Assembly (NCBI RefSeq): GCF_002934545.1 | Contig: NZ_PTJA01000004.1 | Coordinates: 310,001 to 374,000, forward strand | Source: Lacrimispora xylanisolvens | Lineage (GTDB): Bacteria; Bacillota; Clostridia; Lachnospirales; Lachnospiraceae | Direction: 5' to 3' | Length of the DNA stretch: 64,000 nt | In this document: positions 17,490-26,840 of the stretch, in pieces | How positions within the stretch are numbered: position 1 is the stretch's first letter | Layout of the letters: each line of letters begins with the position of its first letter | Position numbers and translations under genes: made by a program | Notes under the pieces: generated by a model | Database searches by the model: none | Told to the model about the DNA's origin: nothing | Seen by the model: only the letters and a program-made list of their open reading frames with translations

Positions 17490-18842
17490 TTATCTTACCA
17501 ATGCCGGCTTTTTACAGTCATATTTCCAGCCTGGTATTAAATACTGCATTGCAAGAGCATCGTCCCTGTCATGAGAAGGAAGGCTGTTATAGAATGCATT
17601 GGCCTCCATTACCCGCTCCATATTGATGGTTACTCCAAGCCCGGGTCTGTCAGGTACCTCCAGATACCCATTTTTAATAGCAGGGGTATCGTTTAAGAGA
17701 TTCTGACCATCCTGCCAGATCCAGTGAGTGTCAAGTGCGGTCGGATTTCCCGGTGCTGCAGCTGCCACATGGGCAAACGCGGTCAGTGTAATATCAAAAT
17801 GATTGTTGGAATGACTTCCCCATGTCAAACCCCAGTCATTTAAAATCTGCGCCATTCTCACACTTCCTTCAAATCCCCAGAAATGTGGATCTGCCAGAAC
17901 AATATCCACTGCTTTTAATGCTGCGGAATGATAAAACTGTCTCCAGTCTGTTGCGATCATGTTGGTTGCTACCGGAAGATTAACGGCATTTTTAAATTCT
18001 GCCATGATCTCTCTGCTGGAGAAACCGGATTCCGGACCGCAGGGATCTTCAATATAAGATAAGATTCCCTCCATTGGCTTACAAAGGTCAATTGCCTCCT
18101 TTAAGCTCCATGCCCCGTTGGGATCTATGTTGATACGGCCATTGGGAAATGCCTGCTTCAGTGCCCGTACCGATTCCATCTCTTCGGAACCGGTAAGCAC
18201 ACCGCCTTTTAATTTAAAGTTCTTAAATCCGTATTTTTCATGAAGAACCTCTGCCTGTTCCACAATGCGTTCCGGCGTAAGCATCTCCATACGGCGAAGG
18301 CGGAACCATGGATCCTCACTGCAGCTCTCATTGAGATACCCAAGCTTAAGCCGCGCTTTTTCCTTCTCGCTGACATAGAATAAATATCCCAGTGTTTCTA
18401 CCTGGTTTCTCTGCTTTCCCTCTCCTAACAGCTCACACATGGGAAGCCCCAAGTGTTGTCCCAGAAGATCAAGAAGTGCGCATTCAATCGCCCATTCTGC
18501 TTTCACAACAAATTTCAGTTTGCTGATATCAAGGGTCTGTATTCCCTCTCCGTCATCACCTTCTGCTCTCCTTCCCCCTCTATGGATTGAATTTAATATT
18601 CCCCGGTATTTTCCAATCTGCTGACCTATTACCAGAGGAGTACAGCTTCTTAATGCTTCACAGGTGTAATCCCCTCCATGTATCTCTCCGATTCCGGTTT
18701 TCCCCGCACTGTCCTTCAAAATCACCAGATTTCTGGTAAACCATGGTGCATGAGCTCCGCTTAATGTCATAAGCATGCTGTCATAACCAGCAACCGGGAT
18801 AACCTGCATTTCTGTTACCACCGGCGTTCCTGAGTGCTCCAT
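17490..18842 (-). CDS. Glucarate dehydratase paralogue (GudD/GudX-like)
   Basis: A 450-residue enolase-superfamily enzyme. GudD removes water from D-glucarate or L-idarate to give 5-dehydro-4-deoxyglucarate. Catalytic features are kept: KxK at 210/212 (FKLKGG), metal ligands near D240 and E265, and the HSN triad near H344 (GSHSNNHFD). Compared with the second copy it differs at 85-110 and 160-185, where the true GudD reads [11 protein letters not shown]. This recalls the E. coli gudD-gudX pair, in which GudX is the less active relative. Start at 18842, where AAAGGA is well placed. It may act on a related acid or assemble with the other copy. Confidence 0.92.
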   Translation of the reverse strand: MEHSGTPVVTEMQVIPVAGYDSMLMTLSGAHAPWFTRNLVILKDSAGKTGIGEIHGGDYTCEALRSCTPLVIGQQIGKYRGILNSIHRGGRRAEGDDGEGIQTLDISKLKFVVKAEWAIECALLDLLGQHLGLPMCELLGEGKQRNQVETLGYLFYVSEKEKARLKLGYLNESCSEDPWFRLRRMEMLTPERIVEQAEVLHEKYGFKNFKLKGGVLTGSEEMESVRALKQAFPNGRINIDPNGAWSLKEAIDLCKPMEGILSYIEDPCGPESGFSSREIMAEFKNAVNLPVATNMIATDWRQFYHSAALKAVDIVLADPHFWGFEGSVRMAQILNDWGLTWGSHSNNHFDITLTAFAHVAAAAPGNPTALDTHWIWQDGQNLLNDTPAIKNGYLEVPDRPGLGVTINMERVMEANAFYNSLPSHDRDDALAMQYLIPGWKYDCKKPALVR

Positions 18843-18909
18843 ATGCTTCATTTCCTTTCTTTGGTTAAAATGCACATTTTTTTATTTGTCGAATCTTGTT
18901 TTCACATGC

Positions 18910-18939
18910 ATTATACCAATGAAAATCCCATAAATCCAA
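18910..18939 (-). promoter_or_regulatory. Candidate internal promoter before the gudX-like gene
   Basis: TTGGAT (18934-18939) and TATAAT (18910-18915) are 18 bases apart on the minus strand, about 70 bases before the start codon. It would let the gudX-tctBAC part be expressed apart from gudD. Confidence 0.5.
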
Positions 18940-18987
18940 TAATTAAAACCGATTGCAGCAATAAGAAATGTTAATAATCCGTTAAAA

Positions 18988-20316
18988 TCATCGAACAAGA
19001 CAGGGTTTTTTCGGATTAAATTTCCAGCCTGGTATCAAATACTGCATACCCATGGCATCATCTCTGCCGCCCAGGCAGTGATCCAGATACAACTGGTGAG
19101 CCTTTTTAATCTGGTCCAGATCTGCCTCAATACCAAGTCCAGGCTTCTTTGGAACTTCCACACAGCCATTTACGATCTGAAGGGGTTCTTTCGTCAGGCG
19201 CTCTATCCCCTCCTGCCAGATCCAGTGGGTATCAAGTGCATTGTAATCTCCTGGCGCTGCGGCTCCTACCTGGGTAAACATGGCAAGGGAAATGTCAAAA
19301 TGGTTATTGGAATGAGAACCCCATGTATAGCCGAAATCATGGCACATCTGTGCTACTCGGACGGAACCGTTCATTGTCCAGAAATGGGGATCAGCCAGTA
19401 TGATGTCCACAGCCTGTGATTCCAGGGAATGACCTACCTCTCTCCAATCGGTTGCAATCATATTGGTAGCCGTAGGGAAACCGGTGCGGCGGCGGAATTC
19501 GCTGACAATTTCTCTTCCGGAATAGACACCTTCTGCTCCGCAAGGGTCTTCGCAGTACGTTAAAATTCCCTGCATTCCTTTGACATACTCCACAGCCTCT
19601 TCAAGAAGCCAGCCGCCGTTGGGATCCAGATCAATCCGCGCATCAGGAAAAGCTTTCTTTAATTCACGGATTACATCCATCTCTTCATTGCCTGGAAGCA
19701 CTCCGCCTTTCAGCTTAAAATCCTGGAAACCGTATTTTTCTCTTGTAGCTTTTGCAAATGCCACGATCTGATGGGCAGTCAGAGCCTCCTCATGACGGAT
19801 CCGGTACCAGTCACAGTCTGCATCCGGTTCAGAATCGTAGGGAAGATCTGTTTTATTTCTGTCTCCCACAAAGAATAAATAACCCAGCATACGTACACGG
19901 TCTCTCTGTTTTCCTTCGCCTAACAGTTCACATACGGGAACCTCTAAATATTTTCCCAGAAGATCCAGGCAGGGAGCTTCAATGGCAGTTATTACATGTA
20001 CTCCTGTACGTAAATCGAACGTCTGGTTACCTCTTACATCCGTTTCCCCTTTGGAATCCAGATACTCTTTCACTTTTAAAAGAGTGCTTTTGTATTCACT
20101 GATTTTAGTACCCGTTACAAGGGGAACGCATTCTAAAAGTGCATCGGTGATCTTCTTTCCTCCGGGCACTTCTCCTACCCCCATCTCTCCGTTATCCGCA
20201 TACAGAATCACTATATTCCTGGTGAAGAAAGGAGCATGAGCTCCGCTTAAGTTTAATTCCATACAATCTTTTCCTGCTACTGGGTACACTTCCATTTTAG
20301 TAATCACTGGTGTCAT
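18988..20316 (-). CDS. gudD: Glucarate dehydratase (GudD)
   Basis: A 442-residue enzyme that by recall follows E. coli GudD along its full length, including LPYxSxPDxxCDWYRxRHEEA and the C-terminal [13 protein letters not shown]. Catalytic residues are present: K201/K203 (FKLKGG), D231, N233, E256, N285 and H335 (GSHSNNHFD). It dehydrates D-glucarate or L-idarate to 5-dehydro-4-deoxyglucarate in the cytosol. Its -10 box TATAAT lies at 20362-20367 with no good -35, suggesting activation by a regulator, perhaps the PrpR-like protein encoded just upstream. Confidence 0.95.
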   Translation of the reverse strand: MTPVITKMEVYPVAGKDCMELNLSGAHAPFFTRNIVILYADNGEMGVGEVPGGKKITDALLECVPLVTGTKISEYKSTLLKVKEYLDSKGETDVRGNQTFDLRTGVHVITAIEAPCLDLLGKYLEVPVCELLGEGKQRDRVRMLGYLFFVGDRNKTDLPYDSEPDADCDWYRIRHEEALTAHQIVAFAKATREKYGFQDFKLKGGVLPGNEEMDVIRELKKAFPDARIDLDPNGGWLLEEAVEYVKGMQGILTYCEDPCGAEGVYSGREIVSEFRRRTGFPTATNMIATDWREVGHSLESQAVDIILADPHFWTMNGSVRVAQMCHDFGYTWGSHSNNHFDISLAMFTQVGAAAPGDYNALDTHWIWQEGIERLTKEPLQIVNGCVEVPKKPGLGIEADLDQIKKAHQLYLDHCLGGRDDAMGMQYLIPGWKFNPKKPCLVR

Positions 20317-20361
20317 TTTTTATCTCCTTTATCAAAGCCCTCCTGGACTTATACAGCTTGA

Positions 20362-20367
20362 ATTATA
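20362..20367 (-). promoter_or_regulatory. Candidate -10 box of gudD
   Basis: TATAAT on the minus strand about 45 bases before the gudD ATG has no recognisable -35 at the right distance. I see no -24/-12 (TGGCAC...TTGC) element, so sigma-54 control is not supported. The region also holds a set of TGTC/GACA words at 20393-20430 that could bind a regulator. Confidence 0.4.
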
Positions 20368-20456
20368 ACTTTCTTTTCACTCTCATTCTATTGACAGACA
20401 CAACAAGCATTTTGTCTTTTTTTGTCATCTTTCTTATTCTTTCAAATAATGAAACA

Positions 20457-20480
20457 GGGATTGCAATTATTTGCAATCCC
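20457..20480 (-). terminator. Hairpin after the PrpR-like regulator gene
   Basis: GGGATTGCAA and TTGCAATCCC form a perfect 10-bp stem with a 4-base loop, 7 bases after the regulator's stop. The following T tract is broken (TGTTTCATTATTTG). Confidence 0.65.
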
Positions 20481-20486
20481 CTGCTT

Positions 20487-22394
20487 TTATACGTCATAAC
20501 TGTTCCCAATCCCGTAACGTTTCATCTTCCTCCACAGAGTGGTCGTACTGATCTTCATTGCTTTTGCCACCTCAGTTCTTCTTCCGTTAAAGCGTTCCAT
20601 CAGCATCTCAATGCGGAGTGCTTCCGGATTCTGGTTTTTTACGGTCTGACTGCTTCCATTGTCTTCTCTGGTAAATGGATAAAGCTCCTGTAACAGATTC
20701 TGCACCATCCCCTCCTCCACTTTTCTTCTATGGGCTGTCAGAACCAGCCGCTCACAGAAACTCTCCAGCTGCAACAGATTACCTTCCCAGAAATACTCTT
20801 CCATCACACCCAGGGCAGCCTCACTGATTTCCACATATCTGGAATAGGCAGTATTGTATTTTTCAAGAAATATACCGGTAAAACGTCGGATTTCTTCTGG
20901 CTCCTTCCTGATCGGAGGAAGGGAAATCTCTAAAGCAGACAGATAGAAATATAAATCCTCCCGAAATTTACCCTGTTTTACAAGTACTGCCAGTTCTTTT
21001 CCAGAACATGCGATGAGTCGTACTGGCAGAACTCGCTTTACCATAGAATCACGGTCCCAGAAAAGCCTGTCGCGAACCGCTTTATAAAGCAGGTACTGAC
21101 ACTCCAAAGACAACCGGTCCACCTCTTCTAAAAATACGGTTCCAAACGCCGCAGCTTCCAGAGCACTGACCGGTTTTTTCCTGTTTTCCTCGCCGAAACC
21201 AAACAGAACCTGTTTCTGTTCCTCCGGCGAAAGTGTGCTGCAGTTGATATGAATAAACGGTCCTCCTTTTTGGGGGCTGTTATTGTGAATTGCTTCGGCA
21301 AAGATTTCTTTTTCCGTGCCGGTCTCTCCGTATATAAAAACCGGGTTTTTAGAAATTCCATACGCTCTTGCCAGCTTTATGCACCGTTTTATCTCCACGG
21401 ACTCTCTGAGGATATGATGATAATTATGAATTGCAAGATGACTGCCTGCCAGCTTAGCCCCTGCTTCTGACCCTTCCTCCCGCTCTGCTGTCCGAACCTT
21501 ATGACAGGTCAATATGGCTCCGCTGTAGTGTCCGTCGTACTGAATGGGGGCTCCGATTACCATCAGCAGCTGATTTTTTATGGAAAAAGAGGTGGAATAA
21601 AGTTCTTCCCTTCCGTTTAAAATCCCATTGATACTTTCTGTATCAATACCATCAAATACCTTGTTAATGGGAAAACCGATCACCTCGCTGGTTGATTTCC
21701 CCAACAGCTGCTCAATCACCCGGTTTACTGCCACAATCTCCTGATAAGCATTTATCTTAATGATCCCGCTAAAGGATGTATCAAGAAGTGTATCAATCTG
21801 CGCCTTATTGTGTTTTTCCTGCTCCGCCAGCTCAAGCATGTGAACAGCCAGATGAAGTGCTTTCTTAATGGACTCTTCTCCCGTTTCCATAAACAGACTG
21901 GGAAAACCGATTTCAAATGCTATCTGATTGGTTTTTACTCCGCCGATAATTAAGTCTACACCGTCAATAATAGCCTGACTGACTAAGTTCCTCGTATCTT
22001 CCAGTTCATTCAGGTTATAAAAGTGCAGATCAAAACCAAACAGCTGGTCCAGTTCATCCAGACTTTCAAACATGTTTTCAAATGCCACAATCCCAATGGA
22101 AGGGTGATCCTTTTTCAGCATATTTTTGGCTTTTAAAATCATAAAACCAATTTCACGTACCGTTATGGGCATTTCCACAACCGGAATATTTAAACTTTCT
22201 TTAATCAGCGTAGCCTGCAGTCCTCTGGCTATAATAACCCGGGCACCTGCCTCAACAGCCTCTTTCGCTTCCACAACCGCATTGGAATTATCCACTACCT
22301 TTAAAAGCTGAACCTCAGTTTTTTCTTTTTCCAATACATTCTGAGCATATGTTAAAATGGTCTGCCTTGGAAGAAGAATCGCTATTTGCTTCAT
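20487..22394 (-). CDS. PrpR_N/PAS/AAA+/Fis regulator lacking GAFTGA
   Basis: A 635-residue regulator: PrpR_N sensor domain (about 1-190), PAS domain (about 200-300), AAA+ domain (about 325-560) and a Fis-type helix-turn-helix at the end. It looks like a sigma-54 enhancer-binding protein but lacks GAFTGA; the segment after VLFGF reads GEENRKKPVSALEAA. The Walker A is GETGTEK (residue 361 is Glu in place of Gly). Walker B is FLEEV and the region REDLYFYLSALEISLPPIR is kept. It probably controls sigma-A promoters, as TyrR does, and PrpR_N may sense a carboxylate. Start at 22394 with GAGG 6 bases before. It lies just upstream of gudD. Confidence 0.88.
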   Translation of the reverse strand: MKQIAILLPRQTILTYAQNVLEKEKTEVQLLKVVDNSNAVVEAKEAVEAGARVIIARGLQATLIKESLNIPVVEMPITVREIGFMILKAKNMLKKDHPSIGIVAFENMFESLDELDQLFGFDLHFYNLNELEDTRNLVSQAIIDGVDLIIGGVKTNQIAFEIGFPSLFMETGEESIKKALHLAVHMLELAEQEKHNKAQIDTLLDTSFSGIIKINAYQEIVAVNRVIEQLLGKSTSEVIGFPINKVFDGIDTESINGILNGREELYSTSFSIKNQLLMVIGAPIQYDGHYSGAILTCHKVRTAEREEGSEAGAKLAGSHLAIHNYHHILRESVEIKRCIKLARAYGISKNPVFIYGETGTEKEIFAEAIHNNSPQKGGPFIHINCSTLSPEEQKQVLFGFGEENRKKPVSALEAAAFGTVFLEEVDRLSLECQYLLYKAVRDRLFWDRDSMVKRVLPVRLIACSGKELAVLVKQGKFREDLYFYLSALEISLPPIRKEPEEIRRFTGIFLEKYNTAYSRYVEISEAALGVMEEYFWEGNLLQLESFCERLVLTAHRRKVEEGMVQNLLQELYPFTREDNGSSQTVKNQNPEALRIEMLMERFNGRRTEVAKAMKISTTTLWRKMKRYGIGNSYDV

Positions 22395-22541
22395 ATGTGT
22401 CCTCATTTCACAAAATTTCAATGTTGCATATTTTAATATTGATAAATCCTATCATTTTTATTATAATTGCATCATAAAATTATTTCAATTTATTGTTCCA
22501 TAACTTTTACTAACTTTTTCTAATAGATTCAGGAGGGTATC

Positions 22542-23462
22542 ATGGACTTACGCCAGATTGATAACATCATTGCCATTGAACAGGAAAAAAGTATATCAAA
22601 AGCAGCACAAAAATTATTCCTCACCCAGTCAGCCCTAAATCAGCAGCTTCTCCGTCTGGAAAAGGAGCTTGGCACCCAGCTGTTTGAGCGGAAAAGCCAC
22701 TCCATGGTCCCAACTGTTGCAGGACGAATCTATCTAAACACAGCCCGCCAGATGGTGGATTTAAAGCAGGAGACTTATAAAATCATCCATGATATCTCAG
22801 GCGAGCGGCGGGGGGAGATCTCCCTGGCCTATTCACCGGAACAGGGATCTCTTATGTTTTCCAATGTCTATCCCATCTTCCATGCTGCCTATCCGGAAAT
22901 CACCTTCCGGATTGCAGAAGCACGGGTAAAAAAGATGGAACAGCTTCTTCTGCAAAAAGAGGTGACACTTGCATGCCTGGCATATTTCGGAAACCACAAA
23001 AATCCTGCCATTGAATATAACGAGATGGAGGAGGAATTTATTGTACTTGGACTGCCTATCAGCCATCCTCTTGCCAGTCTTGCAGGAGAACGAAGTTATG
23101 ATACCTTGCCGTCGATTGACTTAACCCTTTTTAAAGGAGACAGCTTTGCATTGATTGCCCGCGACTCCAGAATGAGAGATCTGGTAGATGAGTTGTTTGA
23201 GCGGGCAGGCTTCATTCCCAATATCCTGTTTGAATCTGCCTCTACCCAGACAGTTTTCAACATGGTAAAGCAGCAGATCTGCCCTGCATTCTTCCCACAG
23301 TCTTATGTGGACCCAGATGCCCCCATCGCCTACTTTACAGTCCCTCCAAGGCATACCTGGATGCGCACCATTGCATATTTAAAAGGCAGTTATTTAACAA
23401 AACCGGAAAAATATTTTATGTCACTTGCAATAAATTATGTAAAAGGAACGCTGGAAATTTAA
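22542..23462 (+). CDS. LysR-family regulator
   Basis: A 306-residue regulator with N-terminal helix-turn-helix SISKAAQKLFLTQSALNQQL (about 16-36) and an effector domain. It is preceded by CAGGAGG. It is divergent from the PrpR-like gene across 147 AT-rich bases. Its stop codon overlaps the stop of the convergent LysR gene by four bases, so their transcripts would overlap at the ends. Confidence 0.92.
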   Translation: MDLRQIDNIIAIEQEKSISKAAQKLFLTQSALNQQLLRLEKELGTQLFERKSHSMVPTVAGRIYLNTARQMVDLKQETYKIIHDISGERRGEISLAYSPEQGSLMFSNVYPIFHAAYPEITFRIAEARVKKMEQLLLQKEVTLACLAYFGNHKNPAIEYNEMEEEFIVLGLPISHPLASLAGERSYDTLPSIDLTLFKGDSFALIARDSRMRDLVDELFERAGFIPNILFESASTQTVFNMVKQQICPAFFPQSYVDPDAPIAYFTVPPRHTWMRTIAYLKGSYLTKPEKYFMSLAINYVKGTLEI

Positions 23463-24361
23463 ATCCGTCTTTCTGTATTATCACAAGCTTTTAAAAGCAG
23501 TTTGATCAGATCTTTCACAGGCTTTGAAAGAATACTGCTTTTCCGGTAAGCAATTACAAGATAAAAGGCTGCCGGATGAGTTAAGGGCAGGCAGACGTAA
23601 TTGCTTTCTTTCTCCCACATGGACTCCGGTAAAAAGGCAATCCCCTTCCGGCAGCCCACCATATGTTTCGTTACAGTCAGGTCATTGGATTCGCAAAGAA
23701 TAGACGGAGTAAACTGCCAGCTGGAAAATATCTCATTTTCGCAGGTTCTAAAGGTGCTTTTAGCCGGGTTTAAAATAAATGAATCGTTCAAAAAGCAGGA
23801 GACGTCTAATCCATTTTTATAATTCTGGTTCAGGCAATGGTGATTGTCCGGCACTGCCAGTACCAGATTCTCTCTCCGCAGGGGTATGTATTCCAGCATA
23901 CTATGAGAAAGCTCCTTCGTCACCATGACTGCTAAGTCTGCCATACCATTAATCACATAATCCTTAGCTATATATCCATCTGCATCTATGGTGTCAATAA
24001 AGATATTCTCATGCAATTCCGCCAGAGAAGGAAGCACCTCCTTTGAAATTGCAGGAAGCAGATCATTGCGGTAAATGACTGTAAGTTTCTTTTTTCCAGA
24101 ATAATTTAAATTTTCAATTTCTTTTAATGCGCTGCTGTAGAGACTGAGAATATATTGTGCTCCATTTACATAGATCCTTCCTGCATCTGTAAGGAGATAA
24201 TCGTTTTTATCTTTATAAAACAGCTTTGTCTGAAGCTCTTCTTCCAGCTTTTTTAACTGCTGGCTGATTGCCGGCTGGGTAACAAATAGTTTCTCTGCCG
24301 CTTTTGACAGATTCTTCTCCTCTGCAATCGCTATCACATATTCTAACTGCTGAGTATTCAC
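23459..24361 (-). CDS. LysR-family regulator (GTG start)
   Basis: A 300-residue regulator with helix-turn-helix KNLSKAAEKLFVTQPAISQQLKKLE (about 16-40). The start codon is GTG, overlapping the TGA of the upstream LysR gene as GTGA, with GAGAGGG before it. The pair is therefore translated in a coupled way. Likely targets are the nearby transport and hexarate genes; the effector is unknown. Confidence 0.92.
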   Translation of the reverse strand: MNTQQLEYVIAIAEEKNLSKAAEKLFVTQPAISQQLKKLEEELQTKLFYKDKNDYLLTDAGRIYVNGAQYILSLYSSALKEIENLNYSGKKKLTVIYRNDLLPAISKEVLPSLAELHENIFIDTIDADGYIAKDYVINGMADLAVMVTKELSHSMLEYIPLRRENLVLAVPDNHHCLNQNYKNGLDVSCFLNDSFILNPAKSTFRTCENEIFSSWQFTPSILCESNDLTVTKHMVGCRKGIAFLPESMWEKESNYVCLPLTHPAAFYLVIAYRKSSILSKPVKDLIKLLLKACDNTERRI

Positions 24362-25341
24362 GGATTTTCCCTCTCATTCTCAAATTCATGGCAAATCTCT
24401 CTTATATACCCACTATAAGCAGGAGTATATGTTGGATTATTCATATCCTGCTTCATGACCAGATAAATAAAATACCGCTCCGCTTCCGACAAAGCCTTCC
24501 CCTTTTTAACAATTGCTCCAAGACCCAGATAATATCTGGGTGAAAGAGAAAAATAAATGATCTTATGATCTGATGGAACCATGGATGACCGGGGAATCAG
24601 CCCCACGCCTGCTCCCTGACGTATCATATTGCTTAGCACCAGGTTATTATTGGTTTCAAAAACAACCGTAGGTTTCATCTTAGCAGTAAGGAAGATGCTG
24701 TCAGATATTGCTCTGATAGAGGTTCCCTGGCACATGAGGACAAACGGTGAATCGGAAAACTGGCCGATTTCAATTTGAGTCAGCCTGTTGTCACAGATGC
24801 CTGCCAGACTGGCCAATTTATGAAAAGACGGTGCACTTAAAATGACCTCCTCTTTATACATCATAACAAAATCCACATCTTCTTCCTCGCTGTCATAACA
24901 AGATCCTAATGCAATATCCACTTCTCCCGCTATCACATGCCTTCTCAAATCTTTCATATAACATTCTTTTATTTCTATTTTCACATTAGGAAACCGTTTG
25001 TTGAACTGAGTGAATATTTGTGCTACCAGAACAGCTCCTCTAAGGGGTGTGGCGCCTATGACAATTGATTCTTTTAATTCATGAGTCAGAGTACGAATCG
25101 CCAGGTACGTCTGGTCCTTTGCCTCAAGGATCTGGTTGGCAGTGTCTATATAGATCTTTCCTGCCGGTGTGGGAATCAGCCATTTTTTATCCCTTATAAA
25201 CAGATCTGTTCCAAGGCTTCTCTCCAGTCTTGATAAATAAACACTTAACGTAGGCTGGGAGATCCCCAGTTTTCTTCCTGCTGCTGAAATGCTTTTCTCT
25301 TTTGCTAACGTCGTAATGTAAAGCAGGCTTTTTGTATTCAT
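24358..25341 (-). CDS. LysR-family regulator divergent from the SLC13 permease
   Basis: A 327-residue regulator with helix-turn-helix KSISAAGRKLGISQPTLSVYLSRLE (about 15-40) and an effector domain ending in a longer tail than its neighbours. It is divergent from the SLC13-type permease gene at 25541 with 199 bases between, so that permease and the esterase are probably its targets. It forms a two-gene unit with the next LysR gene. Confidence 0.92.
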   Translation of the reverse strand: MNTKSLLYITTLAKEKSISAAGRKLGISQPTLSVYLSRLERSLGTDLFIRDKKWLIPTPAGKIYIDTANQILEAKDQTYLAIRTLTHELKESIVIGATPLRGAVLVAQIFTQFNKRFPNVKIEIKECYMKDLRRHVIAGEVDIALGSCYDSEEEDVDFVMMYKEEVILSAPSFHKLASLAGICDNRLTQIEIGQFSDSPFVLMCQGTSIRAISDSIFLTAKMKPTVVFETNNNLVLSNMIRQGAGVGLIPRSSMVPSDHKIIYFSLSPRYYLGLGAIVKKGKALSEAERYFIYLVMKQDMNNPTYTPAYSGYIREICHEFENERENP

Positions 25342-25540
25342 CCTGATCAGCTCCTTAAAACTTCTATAGCTTTTACTTATAACTTTTATAGATATTACTG
25401 AATTGAACCTTATTAAATTTTACTATATAATCCGATCTGTAGCAAACTTACAAAAGATAATATGCACAATCCAGGCGCCCATTTTCATGAAGGATACGGT
25501 ACATTATACTTTTGCACGAAAGTAATGGAGGAATTTAGTA

Positions 25541-26824
25541 ATGACGTATGAAATGATAGTCGTTTTGTTAATTCTGGTTTTTATGGTTGTTATGCTGCTG
25601 TCTCACGCAATTCCCTATGGCGTAACAGGAATGATCTGCTGCGTGGCTCTTGTTCTGACAGGGGTCAGCGATATCCCCACTGCGTTTTCCGGTTTTTCCA
25701 ACAGCACTACCATTATGGTTGCAAATATGCTGGTAGTTGCCAGCGCCCTTGGAAAGACCAGCCTGATTCACAGACTGCGCCAGGCAATGAACCGTCTGCA
25801 GGGCAAAAGCGGCATTGTCCTGGTTCTTGCAATGCTTCTTATTACCATTGGTCTATCCCAGTTAATGGGACAGATGGCATGCCTTTCCATGATGCTTCTG
25901 TTTGTTCAGACCCTTGATGATGAAAGCGACATCTCTCCGGCCCGCATGCTTTTTATTGTTGCTTGTGTAAATACGATCTGGACCGCAAAAATACCCATTG
26001 GTATGGGTGCAACCATGCCTGGAACCATTAACTCTTTTTATCAGGGTATGGTAGAAGCAAAAGACTTACTTGGCATCACGGATTATCTGAAAGCAGGATT
26101 CTTCCCCGCAGTAGCAGGCACCATTTATTGTCTTTTTATGTATAAAGTAATTCCCAACAGCAAAATAGACAGTTCTCAGGTCAGGGAAGTAAAAGAAGCA
26201 GATGCTATTTCTAAAAAACACGAAACAATTATCTTCCTGGTATTTACTGGGGTTATTATGGGATTTATGTTTGGCAACCAGTTAGGCAGCAATATCAGTA
26301 ATATTTTACCGGCAGTTGGTGTACTGATCTTAATTATCACCGGAGTTCTTTCTGTAAAAGAAACCGTTACAACTCTTACCGGTGACATGATATGGATGAT
26401 CGCAGGCATGTCAGTCATTTCTTCTGTACTGGGAAAAACAGGAGTAGGAGAATTGATTGGACAGACTGTACTCAATCTTCTAGGCGAAAACCCCAGCGGT
26501 ATATACGTTACAATTGTTTTCTGTGTAGTCACAACCGTTATGACAAACTTTCTTTCCAATCTTGGAACCATGGCTCTCATGTGTCCGATTGCAGCGGCTA
26601 CAGCGTTAGCAGGAGGAATGAATGTAAAGGCTATTGTATTGGTTACGGCTGTATCCAGCTGGTTTGCCATTGCTATGCCTACCGGCTGTTCTGCTGCCAT
26701 GATGGCTTTTGGAATAGGAAATTTCAACGCATTTAAGCTGATGAAGTTCACTCTCCCTCTTGTTCTTATTTTAATGGCAGCATTAATTTTAGGCGTCAAT
26801 TTGTTTTTCCCAATCTTTGTCTAG
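25541..26824 (+). CDS. SLC13/DASS-type dicarboxylate permease
   Basis: A 427-residue membrane protein with about 11 hydrophobic segments. It has paired motifs SNSTTIMVANM (about residue 52) and SNLGTMALMCPIAAA (about residue 325), similar to the SNT motifs of sodium-coupled dicarboxylate carriers. A GGAGG site precedes the ATG. It is co-transcribed with an esterase and is a paralogue of the permease at 34955-36235. The substrate is probably a dicarboxylate or hexarate, judged from context. Confidence 0.88.
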   Translation: MTYEMIVVLLILVFMVVMLLSHAIPYGVTGMICCVALVLTGVSDIPTAFSGFSNSTTIMVANMLVVASALGKTSLIHRLRQAMNRLQGKSGIVLVLAMLLITIGLSQLMGQMACLSMMLLFVQTLDDESDISPARMLFIVACVNTIWTAKIPIGMGATMPGTINSFYQGMVEAKDLLGITDYLKAGFFPAVAGTIYCLFMYKVIPNSKIDSSQVREVKEADAISKKHETIIFLVFTGVIMGFMFGNQLGSNISNILPAVGVLILIITGVLSVKETVTTLTGDMIWMIAGMSVISSVLGKTGVGELIGQTVLNLLGENPSGIYVTIVFCVVTTVMTNFLSNLGTMALMCPIAAATALAGGMNVKAIVLVTAVSSWFAIAMPTGCSAAMMAFGIGNFNAFKLMKFTLPLVLILMAALILGVNLFFPIFV

Positions 26825-26840
26825 AAAGGATTCCTATAAA

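Noticed and set aside
20317-20486. Possible sigma-54 (-24/-12) promoter before gudD
   Set aside because: No TGGCAC-N5-TTGC match was found, and a TATAAT -10 box is present; the nearby regulator also lacks GAFTGA.
26176-26799. 207-residue open frame antisense to the SLC13 permease
   Set aside because: Long antisense frames are expected opposite membrane protein genes; no start signal or family motif is present.
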